Shown: piece after piece, positions 1 to 8,397 of the stretch
Numbering within the stretch: position 1 is the stretch's first letter
How the letters are laid out: every line of letters starts with the position of its first letter
NCBI RefSeq assembly: GCF_000719775.1
Contig: NZ_JOHR01000014.1
Span: 124,001 to 188,000, forward strand
Direction of reading: 5' to 3'
Length of the DNA: 64,000 nucleotides
Source of the DNA: Streptomyces sp. NRRL F-5135
Lineage (GTDB): Bacteria; Actinomycetota; Actinomycetes; Streptomycetales; Streptomycetaceae
Position numbers and translations under genes: made by a program
Notes under the pieces: generated by a model
Seen by the model: the letters and a program-made list of their open reading frames with translations, nothing else
Databases searched by the model: none
Told to the model about the DNA's origin: nothing

Positions 1-343
1 CCTCACCGGCCGCGGCGATGCGCTCCCAGGCGTACTCCTCGATCCGGACACGCGCCCGGTGGATCGCGTCCCGGCCCGTCACGAAGTGCCGCGCCAGCCG
101 GATCCCGAACTCCTCGGCGGAGGCGGTGCCGTGCTCCTTGGCGAAGACGTACACCGTGTTCTTCATGGTGTCCGTCGGCAGGACATGGGCGTTGGAGCCG
201 GAGTAGTGGACATCGGCCATGTCCCCGGACAGGGAGACGGAGACGTTCAGGTCCTTGATGTGGTGGGTGCCGCCGTCGCGGGTGATCCTGACGACGCGGT
301 TCTCCGCCTTGCCGTACTGGTTGAAGCCGAGCGTCGTGGGCAT
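1..343 (-). CDS. pucL: Uricase (factor-independent urate hydroxylase), N-terminal part
   Basis: Urate oxidase converts urate to 5-hydroxyisourate with O2. Only the first 114 codons lie in the window; the 3' end is cut by the left edge. The protein starts MPTTLGFNQYGKAENRVV, and the blocks GKAENRVV, DTMKNTVYVFAKEHG and RHFVTGRDAIHRARVRIEE match the first tunnelling-fold half of uricases, including the conserved K and T catalytic region near GKAE and DTMKNT. It begins 4 bp after the uraH stop, so it is the third gene of a uraD-uraH-uricase transcript, in the order of the chemistry apart from uricase being last. Start ATG at 343; a short AGGG element lies just upstream. Confidence 0.93.
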   Translation of the reverse strand, partial: MPTTLGFNQYGKAENRVVRITRDGGTHHIKDLNVSVSLSGDMADVHYSGSNAHVLPTDTMKNTVYVFAKEHGTASAEEFGIRLARHFVTGRDAIHRARVRIEEYAWERIAAAGE

Positions 344-347
344 GACC

Positions 348-752
348 CTAGCTCCCTCGGTATACGGAGTAGCCGAACGGGTTGAGCAGCAGCGGCACGT
401 GATAGTGCTCGCCCGGGGCGACGGCGAAGGTGACCGCCACCTCCGGGAAGAACGGCGCGCCGCCGTCCCCGGGGGGTGCGCCGTCCCGCCGCGCGGCGGC
501 TCGTCCGCCGGCGAAGTACGCCTCGGTCCCGAAGCCGAGCCGTACCTGGGTGGTGCCCGGCGGCGGTGTCGGCAGGTCCGTGCAGCGTCCGTCGGTGTCG
601 GTCGTCGCGCCGCCGAGTTCGGTCCAGGGGGCGGTGGATCCGGCACGGGCGGCCAGGCGCACGGCGACACCGGCGGCGGGGCGTCCGGCGCTGGTGTCCA
701 GGATGTGTGTGGACACCGAGGATGTGGCGGGGGTGTCGCGGTCGGTGCTCAG
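348..752 (-). CDS. uraH: 5-hydroxyisourate hydrolase
   Basis: Transthyretin-like HIU hydrolase that opens the uricase product to OHCU. The sequence shows the family pattern STHILDTSAGRPAAGVAVRL near the N terminus, a central RLGFGTEAYF strand, and the C-terminal HYHVPLLLNPFGYSVYRGS motif (the family's YRGS terminus). The open frame extends to 788, but a GGAAAGGAG ribosome site sits 8 nt before a CTG at 752 giving LSTDRDTPATSSVSTH, the usual length (about 134 aa) and N terminus of streptomycete HIU hydrolases; a GTG at SVSTH is a further option. I choose the CTG with moderate confidence. It lies between uraD and uricase, and the three are presumably cotranscribed. Confidence 0.9.
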   Translation of the reverse strand: MSTDRDTPATSSVSTHILDTSAGRPAAGVAVRLAARAGSTAPWTELGGATTDTDGRCTDLPTPPPGTTQVRLGFGTEAYFAGGRAAARRDGAPPGDGGAPFFPEVAVTFAVAPGEHYHVPLLLNPFGYSVYRGS

Positions 753-813
753 GGTGCCGGCTCCTTTCCGTCGCGTACGGACATCCACCTCTTACGCCCC
801 GGTCATCGCTCCG

Positions 814-1365
814 TCACGGCGCCTGGCCGGGTGCGGCCGCCCGGGTCCGTGCCCGGGTACCCGTACCCGTCACGAGCCGGCTCAGTCTGATGCGGTTGAT
901 CCTGCCGAGTTCGGCGCGCGCGGTCGCGCGCTCCCGTTCGGGCGTGTGGCGCAGCCGCTCCTCGAGCGCGTCGCGCATCCGCTCCCCGGTCATCCCGGTG
1001 GCGCAGATGAGGAACACGTGCCCGAACTTCTCCTCGTACGCCAGGTTCAGTTCGGCGAGCTCCGCCGTGAGCCGCTCGGAGGCGCCGGCCAGACCGCGCT
1101 GTTCCCGGGCGGAGACCGGATCGCCGGGCGTGGGCCTGCCGATGGGCGGATGTCCGGCCAGGGCCTCGGCCAGGCCGGTGTCGGTCAGGCCGGCCGTCGC
1201 GCGGTCGCCGGCGGCGAGGAGATCGTCCACGGTGGCATAGGGGCGCCCCGCGAGGACCGCCCCGCCCCACGCCCGCCCTGCGCACACCTCGTGCAGGGCC
1301 GCCAGGGCGACGCTGTCGGCGAAGGCGTTGAAGCGGGCCAGTCCCGGTTCCGGTATCGACGTCAC
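814..1365 (-). CDS. uraD: OHCU decarboxylase
   Basis: 2-oxo-4-hydroxy-4-carboxy-5-ureidoimidazoline decarboxylase, which gives (S)-allantoin. At 183 aa it has the family length. Visible signatures are LARFNAFADS at the start, HPPIGRPT (active-site His plus the substrate loop), SEREQRGL-like AREQRGL, LAELNLAYEEKFGHVFLICATG and the ERMRDALEERL helix. GTG start at 1365 with a GGAGG ribosome site. It is the first gene of the purine operon; a predicted promoter and an inverted repeat lie 40-75 bp upstream. The xanthine dehydrogenase genes that would feed this pathway are near 22-26 kb. The C-terminal TGTGTRARTRAAAPGQ tail is low complexity and probably dispensable. Confidence 0.95.
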   Translation of the reverse strand: MTSIPEPGLARFNAFADSVALAALHEVCAGRAWGGAVLAGRPYATVDDLLAAGDRATAGLTDTGLAEALAGHPPIGRPTPGDPVSAREQRGLAGASERLTAELAELNLAYEEKFGHVFLICATGMTGERMRDALEERLRHTPERERATARAELGRINRIRLSRLVTGTGTRARTRAAAPGQAP

Positions 1366-1400
1366 GGGTCCTCCGTGGCTGTGCGGTACGGGCTGCGCCC

Positions 1401-1440
1401 AGCTAACGCCCCGGCGAGATGCGGGTCAACAGTTTGTTGA
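1401..1440 (-). promoter_or_regulatory. Predicted uraD operon promoter with overlapping inverted repeat
   Basis: Read on the minus strand there is TTGACC (1424-1429), a 17-nt spacer and TTAGCT (1401-1406), a reasonable sigma-70-like promoter pointing into uraD. The inverted repeat TCAACA-N3-TGTTGA (1426-1440) overlaps the -35 box, where a repressor would block transcription. The regulator is not identified; PucR encoded at 26.5 kb is a candidate by pathway only. Confidence 0.5.
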
Positions 1441-1549
1441 GAATCCCGTATACGAACCGGCCGCGTCCCGCGCCGGGCACGCCACCCGGCGGAACCCGCA
1501 GGCTCCGGGCACCGGTCCGCTCCGGGGAACCGTCCGCTCCGGGCACCGG

Positions 1550-2602
1550 TCAGTGCCGCGCGCCCTCGGTGCTCTCCCGCAGGACGAGCCGGTGCGCCAC
1601 GACGCGGTCCTGTGGCGACAGGGGGGCCGCCGCCGTCACGTCACCGCCGTCCGGGGGCCTGTTGGCCTCGTCGATGCGGTGCCGCAGCAGGTGCACGGCG
1701 GACGTGGCGACCGCCGCCTTGTCGGGGGCCACGGTACTCAGGGTCGGCACGCTGTACCGCCCGCCCTCCACGTCGTCGAAGCCCATCACGGCGACGTCCT
1801 CGGGCACCCGTACACCGTGCTCGTACAGCGCGCGCAGCGCGCCCAGGGCCAGCTGGTCGTTGAGGCAGAGCAGCGCGTCGGGGCGCGCGCCGTCGCGCAG
1901 CGCGCGGGTCACCGCGTCGGCGCCGTCGGGCATCCGGAAGGCCGCCACGGGCAGCAGCGCCGCCGCGTCGTAGGCGATGCCCGCCGCCGACAGGGCCGCA
2001 CGGTAGCCGCGGGTGCGCGCCTCGGCGGTGCCCAGACCCGGCGCGTCCCGGCCCCCGATGACCAGGATGTTCCGGCGTCCGAGGGCGATCAGGTGCTCGG
2101 TGGCCTCCCGCGCGGCCTGTTCGTTGTCGATCGCCACATGGTCCGCCCCCTCCTCCAGCAGTTCGCCCAGCAGGACGGTCGGCGGCGCTCCCGCGCGTTC
2201 GCGCAGGTCGTCGGAGGTCAGGGCGAGCGGGCTGAGGATGATCCCGTCGACGAAGTCGGAACCGAAGCCCGACAGCGCGGCCAGCTCGTGCCCGCGGTCC
2301 CCGCCCGACTGGTGCACCAGCACGGTCAGCGAGCACTGCTCGGCGGCGCGGATGACGTGCCGGGCGAGTTCGGCGAAGTACGGCACGTCCAGCTCCGGTA
2401 CGACCAGGGCGATGACCCCGCTGCGCCCGGTGCGCAGGTGGCGGCCCGCCAGGTTCACCCGGTAGCCGAGGTGGTCGATGGCCTCGCGGACCGCGCGCCG
2501 GGTCCGGTCGGAGACATGGACGTAGTCGTTGATCACGTTCGAGACGGTCTTCTCCGACACGCCCGCATGCCGTGCGACGTCCTTGATCCTGGGTCGCGCC
2601 AC
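1550..2602 (-). CDS. LacI-family transcriptional regulator
   Basis: Classic LacI/GalR repressor of about 350 aa. The N-terminal HTH reads RIKDVARHAGVSEKTVSN with the hinge helix region following (AGRHLRTGRSGVIALVVP), then a periplasmic-binding-like effector domain with FVDGIILSPL, IGGRDAPGLGTAEARTRGYRAAL and a C-terminal VMGFDDVEGGRYSVPTLSTVAPDK block. ATG at 2608 is possible, but GTG at 2602 is better spaced (6 nt) from AGGGGGAG and gives the common MARPRIKDVA-type start. Divergent from the sugar ABC operon. The palindrome TACATCGWTGTA found before three neighbouring transcription units is the likely operator of this protein. The ligand is unknown. Confidence 0.93.
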   Translation of the reverse strand: MARPRIKDVARHAGVSEKTVSNVINDYVHVSDRTRRAVREAIDHLGYRVNLAGRHLRTGRSGVIALVVPELDVPYFAELARHVIRAAEQCSLTVLVHQSGGDRGHELAALSGFGSDFVDGIILSPLALTSDDLRERAGAPPTVLLGELLEEGADHVAIDNEQAAREATEHLIALGRRNILVIGGRDAPGLGTAEARTRGYRAALSAAGIAYDAAALLPVAAFRMPDGADAVTRALRDGARPDALLCLNDQLALGALRALYEHGVRVPEDVAVMGFDDVEGGRYSVPTLSTVAPDKAAVATSAVHLLRHRIDEANRPPDGGDVTAAAPLSPQDRVVAHRLVLRESTEGARH

Positions 2603-2740
2603 CACCATCTCCCCCTGTCGTCACGGTGCGCCGAGTCTATGCCGTCGCCGGTCCGGGGCCGTCCGGCATCCTCGCGGGCGCCCGACGCGACGATCCGCGA
2701 TCCGTACAACAGCCGGAGTCCCACCTCTTTACAGGCGTTG

Positions 2741-2752
2741 TACATCGTTGTA
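2741..2752. promoter_or_regulatory. Putative LacI operator 1
   Basis: TACATCGTTGTA, an imperfect palindrome with the central CG typical of LacI-family sites, in the divergent region between the lacI-type gene and the sugar-binding lipoprotein gene, about 130 bp before the latter. A second half-like TTACA...TGTA lies directly upstream. The same core recurs at 6344, 10304 and 10339. Confidence 0.7.
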
Positions 2753-2879
2753 AAAACATGGCACCGCGCCGGTCGCCGCCAGCGGTGCCCGCCCGTCGCA
2801 CGGAGTGGGCCGCCACCGGTCGCCATGCCGGTGTCCGCCGTCAACCGACCCGGTCGACCGGCCGTTCGAAAGGTCCATG

Positions 2880-4259
2880 ATGAGTTCTTCCCCACCGGCC
2901 CCCCGGCCGCGGCCCGCGTTCACGCCCCCGCCCCCGCCGACGGCGAGTGTCAGCCGCCGCGGGCTCCTGCGCTACGGCATGGCCGGGGCCGGCGCCGCGC
3001 TGCTCGCCTCCGGCCCGCTGACCGGCTGCGCGTCACCGGCCGCGTCCGCGGAGCCCTCGGCCCTGAGCGTCTGGGACCCCTTCCAGGGCGGGGACGGCAT
3101 GCTGATGGACGACATGATCAAGGCCGTCTCCACCGGCCGTGACGCCTTCACCGTCGATCGCACGATCCTCGAATGGGGTCCGTCGTACTACACCAAGCTC
3201 GCCATGTCGGCCGCCGGAGGCCGGGCGTCCGACGTGGCCGTCCTCCACCTCTCCCGGCTGGCCGGATACGCGCCCGGCGGCTTGCTGGACCCCTTCGACC
3301 TGGACCTGCTCGCCGAATTCGGCTGCACCGAGGCGGACTTCACCCCGGCCGTCTGGAAGCGGACCCAGCACCAGGGGACCGTCTACGCGATCCCCCTGGA
3401 CGTCCACCCCTTCATCGTCTTCTACGACCGTGACGCCGCGGACAAGGCCGGACTCCTGGACTCCTCCGGCGAACTCGCCCCGATGGGCTCCCCCGAGGCG
3501 CTGCTGGACGCGGGCAAGGCGCTCGCGAAGGCCAACGGCGGCGCGGGCATCCTCTTCGGCCATGTCAACGACCCGGCCCAGACCTGGCGGCTGTTCGCCG
3601 CCCTCTACGCCCAGACCGGCTCCGCCTTCACCCTGCCGGAAGGCGGCACGGCCCGGATCGACATCGACGCCGCGAACCGCGTCGTGACGTTCATGCAGCA
3701 ACTGTTCGACGGGAAGACCAACCCCAACAACCTCGACTACTACGGTTCGGTGGCCACGTTCATCGGCGGCCGCGGCGGCATGGCCATGCTCGGCGAGTGG
3801 GAGCTGCCGACCCTGCGGAAGTCGGGCATCCCCCTGGGTGCCGCTCCCTTCCCGCAGGTCTTCGACCGCCCCGCCGTCTACACCGACTCCCACAGCTTCG
3901 TCCTGCCCCACCAGGCCGACCCGGACCCCGCACGGCGGCGCGAGGCCCACCGCTACATCGCCCGGATGCTGTCGCAGAGCCTCACCTGGGCGAGCGCCGG
4001 GCACATCCCCGCGTACCAGCCCGTCCTGTCCCGCCCCGAGTACGGGAAGCTGCGCCCCCAGTCGTCCTACGCGGACGCGGGCGAGGTGGCGGTCCTCGAT
4101 CCGCCGAACTGGTTCGCCGGCGCGGCCTCGAACTTCCAGAACCGCATGTGCCAGCCCCTCCAGGCGGCGCTGCTCGGCAACATTCCGGCCGAGAAGGCGG
4201 TGCGGCAGATGGTCCGCGAGGCGAACACGCTGCTTCAGCAGCCCAACCCGGTGGCCTGA
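2880..4259 (+). CDS. Extracellular solute-binding lipoprotein (sugar ABC transporter)
   Basis: Substrate-binding protein of a carbohydrate ABC importer (family 1, CUT1-like), 459 aa. The N terminus carries a twin-arginine motif SRRGLLRYG (residues 25-33), a hydrophobic stretch and a lipobox ending at Cys50 (LTGC), so it is predicted to be a Tat-exported lipoprotein. The mature domain shows the usual SBP signs: ALSVWDPFQGGDG, a MLGEWELPTLRKSGIPLGAAPFP hinge region and a C-terminal GNIPAEKAVRQMVREANTLLQ helix. Two adjacent ATGs (2877 and 2880); GAAAGG is best spaced for 2880. First gene of an SBP-permease-permease operon with a putative LacI operator upstream. Transported sugar not determinable by eye. 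Confidence 0.92.
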   Translation: MSSSPPAPRPRPAFTPPPPPTASVSRRGLLRYGMAGAGAALLASGPLTGCASPAASAEPSALSVWDPFQGGDGMLMDDMIKAVSTGRDAFTVDRTILEWGPSYYTKLAMSAAGGRASDVAVLHLSRLAGYAPGGLLDPFDLDLLAEFGCTEADFTPAVWKRTQHQGTVYAIPLDVHPFIVFYDRDAADKAGLLDSSGELAPMGSPEALLDAGKALAKANGGAGILFGHVNDPAQTWRLFAALYAQTGSAFTLPEGGTARIDIDAANRVVTFMQQLFDGKTNPNNLDYYGSVATFIGGRGGMAMLGEWELPTLRKSGIPLGAAPFPQVFDRPAVYTDSHSFVLPHQADPDPARRREAHRYIARMLSQSLTWASAGHIPAYQPVLSRPEYGKLRPQSSYADAGEVAVLDPPNWFAGAASNFQNRMCQPLQAALLGNIPAEKAVRQMVREANTLLQQPNPVA

Positions 4260-4282
4260 CCGGAGCACAAGGAGCCACAGAC

Positions 4283-5242
4283 GTGACAACCACCGCACCC
4301 ACCGCGCCCACGGGTGGCGCCGCGCCCACCGGCACGCCACCGTCCACCACCCCCCGCGGCCGGGGCCCCTTCCGGAAGAAGGACACCGCGGGCGGGAGCA
4401 GCGGCCTGCTCTTCGTCCTGCCCTTCCTGGTGTTCTTCGGCCTCTTCCTGATCTGGCCCGTCGCCCATGGCCTGTGGATGAGCCTCACCGACAGCTCGCT
4501 CGCGCTGCGCGACACGGCCTTCGTCGGTTTCGCCAACTACGCCGAGGCCTTCGGTGACCCGGACGTCTGGCGCAGTCTGGGCAACACGGTCTTCTTCACC
4601 CTCATCACATGCGTCCCCCTGGTACTGCTCGCACTCGCGATGGCGCTGCTGGTCCACAGCGGGCTGGCCGGCCAGTGGGCGTGGCGGCTGGCGTTCTTCG
4701 CGCCCTATCTGCTGCCCGTCACCGTGGTGACCCTCATCTGGGCCTGGCTCTACCAGCCCGAACTCGGCTTCGGCAACCAGTTGCTCGCCGCGCTCGGCAT
4801 GGAACCCGTCGGCTGGCTGTCGGACGAGTCGGTCGCCATGTGGTCCATCGCCGCCCTGACCGTCTGGTGGACGATCGGCTTCAACTTCCTGCTCTACCTG
4901 GCCGCGCTCCAGTCCCTGCCGGAGGCCCTCGACGAGGCCGCCGTGCTCGACGGCGCGGGCGCCTGGCGGCGGCTGTGGTCCATCACCCTGCCCCAGCTGC
5001 GCCACACCACGGTGCTGGTGGCCATGCTCCAGGTCCTGGCGTCGCTCAAGGTCTTCGACCAGATCTACATCCTCACCAAGGGCGGCCCGAACGGCACCAC
5101 CCGCCCGATCCTCGAGTACGTCTACGACGTCGGGTTCACCGGGTACCGGCTGGGTTACGCCTCGGCCGTCTCATACGTCTTCTTCGCGCTGGTGATCGTC
5201 ATCTCCATCGCGCAGCTCCGCTTCTTCCGCACGGAGGACTGA
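4283..5242 (+). CDS. Sugar ABC transporter permease 1
   Basis: MalF-type inner-membrane permease, 319 aa with about six hydrophobic segments (first at SSGLLFVLPFLVFFGLFLIW). The EAA loop that docks the ATPase is clear: EALDEAAVLDGAGAWRRLWS. GTG start at 4283 with AAGGAG 8 nt upstream, 23 nt after the binding-protein gene. No ATP-binding subunit is encoded nearby; streptomycete CUT1 systems commonly borrow a shared ATPase such as MsiK, so that is the probable partner. The N-terminal 35 residues are a Thr/Pro/Gly-rich cytoplasmic extension. Confidence 0.94.
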   Translation: MTTTAPTAPTGGAAPTGTPPSTTPRGRGPFRKKDTAGGSSGLLFVLPFLVFFGLFLIWPVAHGLWMSLTDSSLALRDTAFVGFANYAEAFGDPDVWRSLGNTVFFTLITCVPLVLLALAMALLVHSGLAGQWAWRLAFFAPYLLPVTVVTLIWAWLYQPELGFGNQLLAALGMEPVGWLSDESVAMWSIAALTVWWTIGFNFLLYLAALQSLPEALDEAAVLDGAGAWRRLWSITLPQLRHTTVLVAMLQVLASLKVFDQIYILTKGGPNGTTRPILEYVYDVGFTGYRLGYASAVSYVFFALVIVISIAQLRFFRTED

Positions 5243-5244
5243 AC

Positions 5245-6144
5245 GTGTCCGCTACCGCAACCGCTGTGCGCCCGCGGCGCCGCGCACCCCGCGCATCCGA
5301 CGGTTCACCGATGCTCCTCGGCCACGGCCGGCTGCCGCGCGTGCTGGCCGGGTCCGCCCTGGTCGTCCTCGCGGCCGTCTGGCTGCTGCCGTTCGTCTGG
5401 GCGGTCGCCACCTCGTTCCAGAGCGAGCAGGACGTGGCGAAGCCCGGTCTGTTCCCGTTCAAGGGCGCGCTCACGCTGGAGTCCTACGAGCGGATCCTTT
5501 CCCGCGGAAACGTTCCGACCTGGGCCTTCAACAGCTTTCTCATAGCCGGTCTGGTCACCCTGATCACCGTGGCCCTCTCCACACTGGCCGCCTACGGTTT
5601 CGCGCGGGGTACGTTCCGGGGCCGCCGGACCCTCCTGGCCGTCACCGTCGCCGCCATCATGGTGCCGCCGCAGCTGCTCGTCGTCCCCCTCTTCAAACAG
5701 ATGCTGCTGTTCCACCTGGTCGACACCTACGCCGCGGTCATCCTGCCCCAAGTGGTGGCGCCGATGATGGTGTTCATCCTCAAGAGGTTCTTCGAGGGGC
5801 TGCCCCGGGAACTGGAGGACGCCGCCAGGATCGACGGCGCGTCCGAGCTCAGGGTGTTCCTGTCGGTCGTGCTGCCGTTGTCCCGGCCGATCGTGGCCTC
5901 CGTCGCGATCTTCGTCTTCATCGGCGCCTGGAACAACTTCATGTGGCCGTTCATCGTCACCAACGACCCCGACCTCATGACGCTCCCGGTGGGCCTGGCC
6001 ACCGTCAGGGACTCCTTCGGCATCCTGTACGCGCAGTCCATGGCCTCCGCGCTGCTGGCCTCGCTGCCGCTGATCGTCATGTTCCTCCTCTTCCAGCGCC
6101 GCATCGTCAAGTCCGTGGCCACCACGGGCTTCGGCGGCACCTGA
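5245..6144 (+). CDS. Sugar ABC transporter permease 2
   Basis: MalG-type permease, 299 aa with six predicted membrane spans. The EAA motif is ELEDAARIDGASELRVFLS, and the family signatures AAYGFARGTFRGRR and IGAWNNFMWPFIV are present. GTG start at 5245, 2 nt after the stop of permease 1, with ACGGAGGA overlapping the end of that gene, so the two are translationally coupled. Permease 1 and this protein should form the heterodimeric channel fed by the lipoprotein at 2880-4259. The GH2 enzyme gene follows after a gap that carries a second LacI-type operator, so that gene can be transcribed separately. Confidence 0.94.
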   Translation: MSATATAVRPRRRAPRASDGSPMLLGHGRLPRVLAGSALVVLAAVWLLPFVWAVATSFQSEQDVAKPGLFPFKGALTLESYERILSRGNVPTWAFNSFLIAGLVTLITVALSTLAAYGFARGTFRGRRTLLAVTVAAIMVPPQLLVVPLFKQMLLFHLVDTYAAVILPQVVAPMMVFILKRFFEGLPRELEDAARIDGASELRVFLSVVLPLSRPIVASVAIFVFIGAWNNFMWPFIVTNDPDLMTLPVGLATVRDSFGILYAQSMASALLASLPLIVMFLLFQRRIVKSVATTGFGGT

Positions 6145-6343
6145 CCATGTCCCGGCCGGACGCGGCCCCGGCCCGCTTCCGAACCCGGATCCGGGCTCGG
6201 CTCCGGACCCGGCTCGGAACAGCCGCTTCCGGCCTCGGCTCCGCACGCGCGCTCCCGGTCCGTCCCACGCGGCCGGGAGCGCGGGGCGTCGCGGTCTCCG
6301 CCGCCCCGCCCCCATTGCGCGACAGATCAGTCCGAGTCATATT

Positions 6344-6355
6344 TACATCGATGTA
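6344..6355. promoter_or_regulatory. Putative LacI operator 2
   Basis: TACATCGATGTA, a perfect 12-bp palindrome 58 bp before the GTG of the GH2 gene. It matches the sites at 2741, 10304 and 10339 and is the expected binding site of the regulator at 1550-2602. Confidence 0.75.
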
Positions 6356-6413
6356 CATCACGGGGCCCGGTCACCGCGCCGCCCCGCCCGCCCACACACC
6401 GACTGGAGCATGT

Positions 6414-8237
6414 GTGCCCACCCCCGCCGTACCGCGCCCGGAGTACCCCCGCCCGCAGTTCGTCCGCAAGGACTGGCTCAATCTCAACGGCACCTGGCAG
6501 TTCGAGACCGACCGGGGCGACAGCGGCCTCGAGCGGGGGCTGACGGACCGGCCGCTGACCCGCGAGATCCTGGTCCCCTTCCCGCCCGAGTCGGAGCTGT
6601 CCGGCATCGGTGACACGGACTTCCTGGAGGCCGTGTGGTACCGGCGGGTGCTCACCCTGCCCCCCGAGTGGGCGGGACGCAGCGTGCTGCTGCACTTCGG
6701 CGCCGTCGACTACGACACCACCGTGTGGGCCGACGGCGTCGAGGTGGCCCGCCACCGGGGCGGGTTCACACCGTTCACCGCCGACCTCGGTGACATCGCC
6801 GGCGGCGGTGGCGAGGTCACCCTCACCGTCCGCGCCCGCGACCCGCGGTCGGGCCCGCAGGCCCGGGGCAAGCAGGCCGTCCAGTACGCCAACCACGACT
6901 GCAACTACACCCGGGTCACCGGCATCTGGCAGACCGTGTGGCTGGAGCCCGTCCCCGATCTCCACCTGCGGCGCCCCCGCATCACGCCCGACCTGGCGGG
7001 CTCGGCCTTCCACCTGGAACTGCCCCTCTCCGGCAACCGCCCGGGGTACCGGGTGCGCGCCGTGCTCTTCGACGCCGACGGCGAGGTCGCCCGCGCGGAG
7101 GCCCGCGCCGACCTCGACCTCGCACCGCGCCTGCACCTGCCGGTACCCGAGGAGCGTCGGCGCGAGTGGGGACCGGCGGACCCGCACCTGTACGACCTGC
7201 GGATCGAACTCGTCGACGCGGCGGGCGAGGTGACCGACAGCGCGGAGAGCTACGCCGGTCTCCGGGCGGTCGGCATCCGGGGCAAGGCCGTCACGCTCAA
7301 CGGGCGGCCCCTCTTCCAGCGGCTGGTGCTCGACCAGGGCTGGTACCCGGACGGCCTGATGACCGCGCCGACCGACGAGGCCCTGCGCCGCGACATCGAA
7401 CTCGCCCTGGCGGCGGGCTTCAACGGGGCGCGGCTGCACCAGAAGGTCTTCGAAGAGCGCTTCCTCTACCACGCGGACCGCCTCGGCTACCTGGTCTGGG
7501 GCGAGTTCGGCGACTGGGGCTGCGAGACCGGCGGTTCGTCGGGAGACAACCAGCAGCCGGACGCCTCCTACACCGGCCAGTGGCTCGAAGCGCTGGAGCG
7601 CGACTACTCGCACCCGTCGATCATCGGGTGGTGCCCGCTCAACGAGACGTACCAGAAGCTGCACGACCGCATCACCCAGCTCGACGCCGTGACCCGGGCG
7701 ATGTTCCTGGCCACGAAGGCCATGGACACGACCAGGCCGGTGATCGACGCGTCCGGCTACGCCCACCGGGTCGCCGAGACCGACATCTACGACTCCCACA
7801 GCTACGAGCAGGACCCGGCCGCCTTCCGGCGCCAGATGTCCGGCCTCGCCAAGGACGACCCGTTCGTCAACGCGTACGAGAACGGCGCCGCCTACTCACA
7901 GCCGTACCGCGGCCAGCCCTACTTCGTCAGCGAGTTCGGCGGCATCTGGTGGGACCCCGCCGCGGCCGCCGCGCAGTCCGGCGAGGACCGGACGGAGTCC
8001 TGGGGATACGGGGAACGGGTGCGCGACGAGGAGGAGCTCCAGACGCGGTTCGCGGGGCTCACGGGCGTCCTGCTGGACGACCCGGCCATGTTCGGCTACT
8101 GCTACACCCAGCTGACCGACGTGTTCCAGGAGCGCAACGGCATCTACCGTTTCGACCGCGGCACCAAGATGGACGTCGAGCGGATCCGCGCCGCGCAGGC
8201 GCGTCCGGCCGCGATCGAGGAGCAGGACCCCGCGTAG
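6414..8237 (+). CDS. Glycoside hydrolase family 2 enzyme (beta-galactosidase/glucuronidase-like)
   Basis: Retaining beta-glycosidase, 607 aa. Domain order is a jelly-roll sugar-binding domain (RKDWLNLNGTWQFETD, then YRRVLTLPPEWAGRSVLLHFGAVDY), an immunoglobulin-like domain, and a TIM barrel. The acid/base is in WCPLNETY (N410-E411) and the nucleophile Glu507 is in VSEFGGIWW, both as in GH2. There is no signal peptide, so it should act in the cytoplasm on oligosaccharides brought in by the adjacent ABC transporter. Start GTG at 6414 with GGAG 5 nt upstream; the longer open frame is noncoding leader with the operator inside it. Exact substrate (galactoside, glucuronide, mannoside or arabinoside) cannot be fixed by eye. 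Confidence 0.9.
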   Translation: MPTPAVPRPEYPRPQFVRKDWLNLNGTWQFETDRGDSGLERGLTDRPLTREILVPFPPESELSGIGDTDFLEAVWYRRVLTLPPEWAGRSVLLHFGAVDYDTTVWADGVEVARHRGGFTPFTADLGDIAGGGGEVTLTVRARDPRSGPQARGKQAVQYANHDCNYTRVTGIWQTVWLEPVPDLHLRRPRITPDLAGSAFHLELPLSGNRPGYRVRAVLFDADGEVARAEARADLDLAPRLHLPVPEERRREWGPADPHLYDLRIELVDAAGEVTDSAESYAGLRAVGIRGKAVTLNGRPLFQRLVLDQGWYPDGLMTAPTDEALRRDIELALAAGFNGARLHQKVFEERFLYHADRLGYLVWGEFGDWGCETGGSSGDNQQPDASYTGQWLEALERDYSHPSIIGWCPLNETYQKLHDRITQLDAVTRAMFLATKAMDTTRPVIDASGYAHRVAETDIYDSHSYEQDPAAFRRQMSGLAKDDPFVNAYENGAAYSQPYRGQPYFVSEFGGIWWDPAAAAAQSGEDRTESWGYGERVRDEEELQTRFAGLTGVLLDDPAMFGYCYTQLTDVFQERNGIYRFDRGTKMDVERIRAAQARPAAIEEQDPA

Positions 8238-8397
8238 GGACGCCTCTCCGCCGCACGCGGACAGCGGTACGGCGCCTCCCCGGCGGATGCCGGGGGAGGC
8301 GCCGTACCACGTCGGCCGGGTCCGGTCTCCTGGGCCTCGGAGCTTGCGCATCGCGCATCGCGCGTCGCACGTCGCGCTTCGGGCCTCGGGAGAACCG

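Noticed and set aside
1328..3142. 604-codon plus-strand frame
   Set aside because: Runs antisense through the LacI gene and across promoters; no recognisable protein.
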